Source: Nautilus pompilius
Lineage: Eukaryota > Mollusca > Cephalopoda > Nautilida > Nautilidae
DNA length: 64,000 bases
Reading direction: 5' to 3'
NCBI GenBank assembly: GCA_018389105.1
Contig: JACATO010000612.1
Span: 186,001-250,000 of the forward strand
In this document: positions 39,601-48,600 of the stretch, piece after piece
How positions within the stretch are numbered: position 1 is the first letter of the stretch
Layout of the letters: every line of letters begins with the position of its first letter
The notes under the pieces: generated by a model
What the model was told of the DNA's origin: nothing
Databases searched by the model: none
Seen by the model: the letters and a program-made list of their open reading frames with translations, nothing else
Made by a program: the position numbers and the translations under genes

Positions 39601-42600
39601 TATGCTGGTTCCCAGCTGCAGTCCTTAGTTGTACCTCGATGAAATAATCATTCATCGGCTGTGCTTGCCTCTGGTGGCCAGGTGAAAATACAGCCTTCTG
39701 TTGTGTGGAAATGCTTGGATTGGGATGGATCACAAGAGGACTTCGCTGTCAGGATTTGTGTCCAGTTCTGTGGTTGATAATTCTAGCAGTGATGTGAAGG
39801 AAATTTGGACTAGGTCACAGGATAGCTGTAGAGTTTTAGGGATTCATATGGGAACCAAAAGCATATTCCAGAAGGGTCCACTTGCTTGAGCGTTAATAAT
39901 TTTGGCTTACAGGACACCTCATGCAACAGGGGTTGTTTCTTTTATGTTGTCTTTTTTCTCCAAGTTTTATTAACAACTGAAAATACACCAGTTCAAATTC
40001 CTGTTTATAAATGAACTAAATAAACGCTTTTGTTTTTTTTCCTCTTGATTCTCTAATTAATTGATGTTTTTCCATTCCATTCTTGCCCCAGTTCGTGATC
40101 TGTTATCTTTGTGCTGTGTTTTGTCTCCAACTCTTTCTATAAACATCTAAAAATGTAAATGATACATACCTAAAAAATACTCTAAACGTCCAATTTGGTA
40201 GTGTAAAAATTTACTTTAAAGGGACTTCTGCTCATTTTGGCTTGACTTCTTGCAACAACAAAGCCCCAGATGTTAGACTCTCATACTTGCACTTTTTAAG
40301 GGCTAACAGTGATGTATGAAGGGGGGAGGCTATTACATCTCTCTTGCCAAAAAAGTGTGGTTAGTCACTTTTTCTTTATTTTTAAATTTGCATTTTATCT
40401 TCCTTAATTGCTTTTTCTCTTCTCTCTCTCATTCGAGCTCCCTCCCGCTTTCCAGCTCATCCTCTATTTCTCTCTTGCTCATATCTCCCCCTTTTTTACC
40501 TACTCATTATGTCTCCTTTCTTCCAATTTACTGTCTTCTCTCTTGATTGATCCATTTTCTACATTCTTCTTCCTCCTTAGTTTCCTTTGTTCTCATTTTC
40601 TGAAGGAATTTCTCTTCTTACCTCTTTTGACCTCAGCTGATCCACGTATCATCACCCCCCAAAAAAAAAACCTACGTAGATGATGCTTTTGCAAGTGATC
40701 AGTTATTTTCTCTGAACGCATTCATTTCCCTGATTTCCACGCATCGGCCTTAAATTTTTTTTTAAAAATAAAAATGGAAATTCATCAATGTTTTGGATAC
40801 GGTGTCTACCAGAGAACTGTTGAGGTGGGGGTATGAAAGCAGGTTTTATTTTCCTTTAAATCTTTCAGGCAGCAGAGTTCAGTGTGGGGCTCGTGCAGTG
40901 AACGTAGATGGCGACTCTGGTCTGGAACTGCTTAGCAATGTGGCCACCATCAGCAGGGTGGAAGGGCTGTGCATGCCCCGCCATATGGATTCTGTTGGTG
41001 CGGAGGCTTTCAAGGCAAAACTGCGTTACACAGGTGACTAACTGCTGTCCTCCTCTACGCATCTGGCTCAAAGAAAAACCGCGGAAGATTGACGTGTAGT
41101 TGCAAAAATTTTATTTTTAGAAAGAAAATAGAATAATATGATCTAGCAGCTTTCACTGGCAGACTTTCTGGTTTGTCTTCCTTGGATTAATTGCTAATGG
41201 AACTGCAGTTCCAGAAAAGAAAATGAATGAATTAAATTTAAAGATGAAACAAATATAATGCTTAACATTTTTCTAAATAAAGATTCAGGCACTTTTATTT
41301 TCTGTCAGTGATGCACACGCACAACGATTATTGTGAATGTTACAGTTTCTGCTTGTGCAAGACCACTGAACATCTGCTGGTATCAAAAATAGTTGTTGCT
41401 GATAGATACAGTTTTATAAACATTTTTTTTTAAAAAAGAAAATTCTTGTTATTTTACCTTTGATGTGTTTGATGCATGAAATCTTTGCTGTCAATGTTTT
41501 GTTTTCACAGGTCCAGATGACCCTGACCATCCAAACAAAGTGCGAGTGTCGGTGGCCATTCCTCATCGGGATGGGATGCTGCCTGTCCTGTCCACCCGTC
41601 AGCTCTCCAACTTTGAGCTGATTCTCAGCCCCGACGGGACTCGCGTGGGACAACATCGCTGCTCCAATCTCCTTGACTTCAACGAGGTGCAGACTGAGTT
41701 TGGCTTCATCACCAACCAAACCAAGAACCCAAATGTCATTGGAGAGGTAGAGCCATACCAGTACAGAGGTGACCTGCGTGGGGATTCAGCTCTGCGATTC
41801 TACAGGTATAAGTTGAGAATTCAGCAGGTGATTTGTTTGGAGACCTTGCCATCATTTATCCATGATTTATTTGGATTAAAATGTTCCAATGCTTAACATG
41901 TTACAGATTGTACATAACTCATCCAATTGTAGTTTCTTCTCTTTGCATTTCTATAGTTCCAGGAATGCTGTGCTGCTATAGTAATTTTTTCAGCTCATGG
42001 CTCTTTTAAGATTCTAGTGTAATTGTTCTTACTCTTCCTCAATGGATTGGCAATTTGTCATTGTTTACCAGAATCTTTTTTGTCCCTTTTTTTAATGATA
42101 AAATCTGTTTTTATCAAAATGTGTGGTTGAAGTTCAGAGTTGAGATGATTTTCTTTTCTTTAAAATCTGTTTCACAACTGCGACTTTCTTATTTATATTA
42201 ACTAAATAGCTTTAGTGGGCTATTTCATGGGTGGACAGGGCTCTGATTGAAAGCAACACTGTTTTTGGTGTCAGAAACTACGACAACTTGGCTTTGTGGT
42301 TAGAACTATTATGGTTAAATTTTTTTGGGCTTTAACATAATACGGTATTATCAAAGTCAATGATAAAAGAAACAGAGGAGAGAGAGAACTTGCTTCTAAC
42401 CTTTTCAAACGAAACAATCACAAAACAGAATCGAGGTGCAGCAGTAAATTCTCATTTGGATGGAGTTCATTCCGTCTTTCCTCTTGCAGAAACTTGGATC
42501 TGGAAGCTTGTCTGTGGGAGTTTGTTGGTTACTATGATATGTCGGAGTTGGTCACAGACTGCGGAGGGGAGATCACCACTGATGGTCAGGTAAGGCAGCT

Positions 42601-45600
42601 TTGACGGTCTCTCTTTCTAGTTTAGGTTTTTTTTTTCTTTTCTAATGATAATGAAGCAGAGGTGGACCACACCTTTCTTATCAGGGCCAGGAAACAATGC
42701 ACAACCTCCTTGTTGTTGTTGTTTAGAGTTTTCACACAAACTTCAGAAGCCACCCGTGTACTTTCCTAATTTACTGCTGCAGACTTTTGAAGGAATATAT
42801 ATATATTTTAGATATGTTAAGGCTCTGCGCAGTTACTAAAAAAAAGTTATTTAATTTTAGCAAAGGAAAGAGATGCACTTCCGATGTGAGCTTATGATAT
42901 CAAAAACAATACATAATCATTACACATTATAAGGGGCATTGTCATATGTGGTGACCTTCCAGTGAGAGATGGATAAGGCTGTGAAAATGTTAACCCTGTA
43001 TCTGCCTAGCTCTGGTCCTTTATGGAGTCTTTTGTGCAGTCATTATCAATCAGTAAAACACTTTGTGACATATCAGGGGCTATACAGGTTGTGCATTATT
43101 ATTACTTGATTATTTCATGGACTATTTCAGCTAGAGTTAAAGTTAAAAATAGATAAATACTTCCAGCTCAAGCTATAGGGCTTATCCCATACATCCAAGA
43201 TGGCTTCCCTCCACTAAATAACTGTAGAAGTAAAAGTAATGAATAATACCAGAGTACAACAAACATGGTTAATGCACTTAAAACACCAAATTTTCAGTAG
43301 ACTGTTGGATTTTATTCAAGAGATATCTGTTATTATTTAAATGAGTATGTATTTTAGTGCGAACTAGAATAGCCATCTTGGGTTGTTAATGTTCTTGATT
43401 TCTGCAGATAACCAAATTATTCTTCCTCATGTGTTTATAATTTACCCACTGAAACAGGGATTTTTGAAACATTAGTGTTGAAAAAAACTTCAACAATTAT
43501 TTTTTAATATTCTCTTAGAATTGATATAGATTTGATTTATAAAGATAAGTTCTTGCAGAAAAAGTGAGGTTTAAATGGTACTGATGGAATTAGGTAACTT
43601 GTTTTGCAGGTGTTGAATCTGAAGCAGTCATATGTATCGATGAGAGTGCCCCTGTATATCTCCTACGTTTTCCATTCACCCGTGGGTCTGGGTGGATGGC
43701 AACATTTTGACATGGTCTCACAGCTCAGGCTGACATTTGTGTATGACACTGCCATCTTATGGCAGAATGGAGTCAGTGCCCCAGAAGAGGCAAGTCTGCA
43801 AGGTTGGTACCATGTTATGGTCTGTCTTTTAGAGCAGAACTAAATAATAGATGCTTTGCATATGGGAACAACACTGGTCTGAAGATAAAATAAATAAATA
43901 ATAATAGTAATAAAGCAGAAAACAATAAGCCTGATACAAACCAATAAATTTAGAAAACTATTTTACCTTTTTATTTCAGCATTTGCCACCTGCTAAGTAA
44001 AGCAAAACGGAAAGACTCTGCCAGTTGGAGCTTTTCTTAAATGGGATCCTTTAGCAAGAGACACACACAACGGGGTTCACTAATGAGTTGGATACTTTTA
44101 CAGAATTGCTGGTTATCTCATGGGTCAGATGGGGCTGAAATTACGGACCAACAACTCAGTTGATGAAAAAGATGTTGCTTTATAGTAATGTGGGTGATGA
44201 TTTCCTTGGGGAGGGGAAAAACTTAGTATGTTCATGAGTACTCGTATCGAGTAAACTAAAAACACAAGATCAGGCCAACACTACTGTCGTTGCCTTATAC
44301 ATTTGAAAAATAAAATTTTAAATTAGATTCCGTATCCTGCTGTATAATTCAACTAGCGATTCTCACAGTGAAGATGTTTTCTATGTATGGCTGAGTCGAA
44401 AGATCTTCTTTGTCAGGGTACCTGTATCCGACCAGTATGAGGATTATGGATGATGGAAGGTTGGCTGTAGACTTTAGAACGGAGGCCAGATTCCGAGGGA
44501 AGTTTGTCCCTTCACATCCAGGTAAGACAACTTACTATACCTAAATTAGCTGTTGGTAAATACAAAGCACTTGTTGGGACATTCCAATGGTTCCTGGGTG
44601 AAACAGCATCACCATCAAGCAGTGGTTCCCAATCTTTTTCTTAGTCACTATGCTTGTGGGGAGGTGATAATATTTTGAAAAAAAACAAAAAAACAATGCA
44701 ATTACTGCATAAAGGCTCTGGAATAACTGCATTTCAAAGGTGTTGATGCAAATCTGGGAGGTTGGTATTGTGCAAATTATACACTGAAAATAGGGTGTGT
44801 GTGAATATATATTCTCTATTATGTCAACATCAGTCAAAGATTAAATGTCACATGGAAATAATCATGGCACTGGCTGGCTTCATGAACCTTTCTCTTGTTG
44901 CAACTCCTAGTTTTGGAACCACTGCTGTAATGGTGTGGCTGGTTTTCACTTGAATGCATTGAATGTCCCTAGAGAGAGAGAGAGAGACAGAATGCAGACT
45001 TGATTAACCCCTTAGGAAAAGCTGCTATAATAACACCTGGAGGTGGTCAACATTTTAATGATTTCCATCAATAAAGCCACCTCTCATGTGGATAACTGCT
45101 GCTGTACATAACTCCCTTGCTCAGCAACTTATCAAAACATTGCTTTCTAAAAGCTCCCATTCCCCATGCCAGTAATTCCATAGCTGGATGATATTGGTTG
45201 AACCTTTTTCCTTGGCTCTTTGATCTTGAACATCCCACACAAGTTCAACAAGACTGAGATCTGGAGTTTGGGGGCCAGGCCATTATTTTAAGCCGTCTGC
45301 CTCATTCTTTTCCAGCAATATATTTGGTGCTGAGCTTTGGATCACTATCTTGCCACTGTATAATAAACCCATCTCCCATCAAATGATGCCCTGATAGAAT
45401 CACATCTCTCTCTTTTTCAAGAATTCTATGAATATTTATCATCTCAACAGCCAAATAACCAGAAAAACAACCCATACTTTCACATTTCTACCACTATATT
45501 TAAGTTAGGGCAAATGCAGCTGTTCTTCACAGTTCTCCAGCTTTTTTTTTGTGACTGTAACACACAGTCGTTGTATACAAACAAATATTTCAAACCCGCT

Positions 45601-48600
45601 CTCATCCAAACGCTGTACGCGCTCCAAGATGTCATCTTCATGTTATTTAGTCCAGCATTTTTTCTCGATACCACATCTAAGTAAGGGGGGCTTCTGGCTG
45701 CTACTCGGCCAATTGTTCCAACCTCTTTACCAGTTTGTGGTGGTACAGGTTATGATGCTGACTGTTGCAGAAGAATTGTGGTCTGGTTAGCTGTCAAGAA
45801 AGACCAGCAACCTATCTTCCTGGTTTGTGGATTTTCTCTTCTTTACACCCCCTTCAAATTCAATAATGGGTTGGTCTGTTTCATATAAAATTTGTTTCTA
45901 GGTTCCATTTTTGTCTGCCTAGCAGTACCATTTATACATAAATCTACTATGAGCTAACAGTTATTCAAATTAGTAATAAGAAACAATATCAGATGAACAT
46001 GATGTTGTGGTTTTGGTATAAACCAAATTTAACATTTGTCCACACAATGTCAGTGCATCAAGACAAAGGGCTCCACCAGAAAGTACCAGCCCCATTCATA
46101 ATTAGCTACCTGTTTACATGACTTTTATGTATTGTCAACCAGTCTGTACTTGCTAGAGTTAGTGATTTGCAAATTTGGTATAAACTCATTCCTCACATCC
46201 CTTAGATAATGTATTATTTTCACCTTTTTTCAAATACAGGTACTCAGATTGAATCAATGGTTATGTCCCCTGACCATTCAGATTTGGTGTTTGATCTGGA
46301 ACTTGTCCAAAGTGAGCCCTCATATGAACAGCCCGAACAGATGTGGAGATTTGTGTCGGAGTATGCGGTAAATAAGTTTTATTCTATACCTGTATTGTTG
46401 ACAATAATAAAATTATGATTCACAATTTTAGTATGGCAGTGCAGCAACATCTGTTTTTCACGGTGTTTTGATAAAGAACTCGCCGCAGTATCTGTAACTG
46501 AGTTAGTGCTTTTTGTCACAAGTAGAATGACGTGTTGTGTACAGGTGTTTTCAGCGTCTCGAGATACTGTAAACGGTTGACGCTGATGCTGGGATTTGAA
46601 CCAGGAATCTCTGGTTGCTAACCCATGTGCACCACCAAAAGCTGATCAAATCCTAGTGTTAGCATCAGCCATCTGCAGTATCTCAAGACACTGAAAACAC
46701 ACAGCACTAACCAAGTTACAGATACTGCAGCGAGCTCTGTAGCAAAACAATGGCCTTTCTAGATTCATTTAGGGATATTTAAACAAGTCAATCAATAATT
46801 TTAATTTAAAATTAATTTCAAATCTGCGCAGAGTGATTGTTGGGGAACATGAACCAGGGTACTGCTTGATTCCTTGTAAAACCTGCCTGTTACATGACTA
46901 CACAGAGCATGAAATAAGGAATCATGGCACAATTTCTTTCCTTGTACAAGCCTTTAAATGAATATTATTAATCAACCAGCTTTAAATATTTATCTGAAAC
47001 CAAGGATTGATTGGATTTGTTGTTTGGACATTGTTCTTTATATTTGTCCAGATCCGTGACTACTCCGGTATGTACAACATAAAGTTGATTCCATGCACAA
47101 CCACCATTGATCAAGAGTACACTATCCCCATCATATGTAATCCCAGAGAACCGACAACCTTTGAACTGCCAATCAGGTTCCAGCAGGTCAGCGACCCAGT
47201 GGCTACAAAGTTTAGTCTGAACACGGACTTCCACCTCCTTCGTAAGCGAGACTTGTGGTTGTCAGATGGATCCATGGGATTTGGAGACAATTCCGATGCA
47301 GCTTTTATTCGAGGTAATGCTGTGCCTGTGTGTAAAAATATATGTAGATGAAGCCGTAAAATGATTAATTAGAGTCGCTGTGTGTGTTTACCATCTCCAC
47401 TGAAGAGGCGGTGACTTCTGAAGGTGCCAGGTAAATGTCTTGGATGGAATGTGTGAAAAGTGCAGCTGGTGCCAGATGAACAGAATTCTCTTTTATTTTA
47501 TTTTTTAATAAGTGAAATAAACTGACCTGTTTCTGCTGCACTCAAGTCCCAGAATTTGTATAAGTTTTAAAATAATATAAATAAAATTGATGTGTATAAA
47601 CATCTCCTGACAATTTATTTAGAGATACCATACAACTTCCTTTTTAAAATATCTGTTGACTCAGTGCATTAGTTTCTCAGTACTTCACACGATAGAGCAG
47701 AGAGATTATTCTAGACTTCATTCACAACTAGATTAAAATACCCATTACAAAATTGCTCTGCTTTCTTTCCAGGTGACAAGATCCTGGGTCGGATCAATGT
47801 TGATCCAGTGCAGAGCCTCGGCAACTCTTTCTTTCTCAGCATTGAAAAGGTGTTCCTCTGCTCAGGAAAAGATGGCTACATCCCCAAGTACAATCCAGAC
47901 AACCAGGAGTTTGGGTGTGTGGCCCAGTCACCAAACCTACAATACATCTTCAAGATTCTGGTCAGTATAATCAACATCTGAAGCCCACTAACTCTGTCAC
48001 TCTTATCTGGCTTTTGCAGAATGTGAACCATCTGGTTTTCTCTTTACCACTTCTGCATCTATATTTAATGTCAGCTTTCCTAACATACAAATACTAATGG
48101 ACATAGATTAAAATGGTATCAATTGTAGATCTTCCTCCGAGTGGAGTTATATGGAGTCAAACACAAGCTTCTCTCCCCAATGTTAATTACAGAACCCTCA
48201 ATGCTGCTACACATTCAAATCAAGCACGAACACAGACCGCTCTTTTCCTAATTGTAAATATTATCACTTGGTCCATAATCAGTGAATAAGGCCATTCAAG
48301 ATTATCAGATTTTTTGGTTGGTTTTCTTAATTATCACCGGATGGAAGCTCATTTCCGATTCCATGCAGGAAGTAGCATCACAGGTGATGGACTCTGATTT
48401 AACTGGAATGCCGAGTTTTGATGTAAACTGAAAAGACTCTTCTTTTTCATGTTTTTTACTTCACTTACAAATTCAAACTGAGTGCGGTGTGGAAAATGCG
48501 ATGCCATAGCTGAGAATTTTTTTGTAAGTGATAGACACCTGAAGTTATTTTACCTTCTGCCAGATGGGAACAGAGTCTTTAATTGTGAATCATTTGTGTG

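Noticed and set aside
40316-40683. Ser/Leu/Phe-rich open frames
   Set aside because: They arise from a pyrimidine-rich intron stretch upstream of a FREM2 exon.
46585-46640. True tRNA gene on the - strand
   Set aside because: Only A/B-box-like text is present; no full cloverleaf or acceptor stem can be drawn, and it sits inside a foldback repeat.
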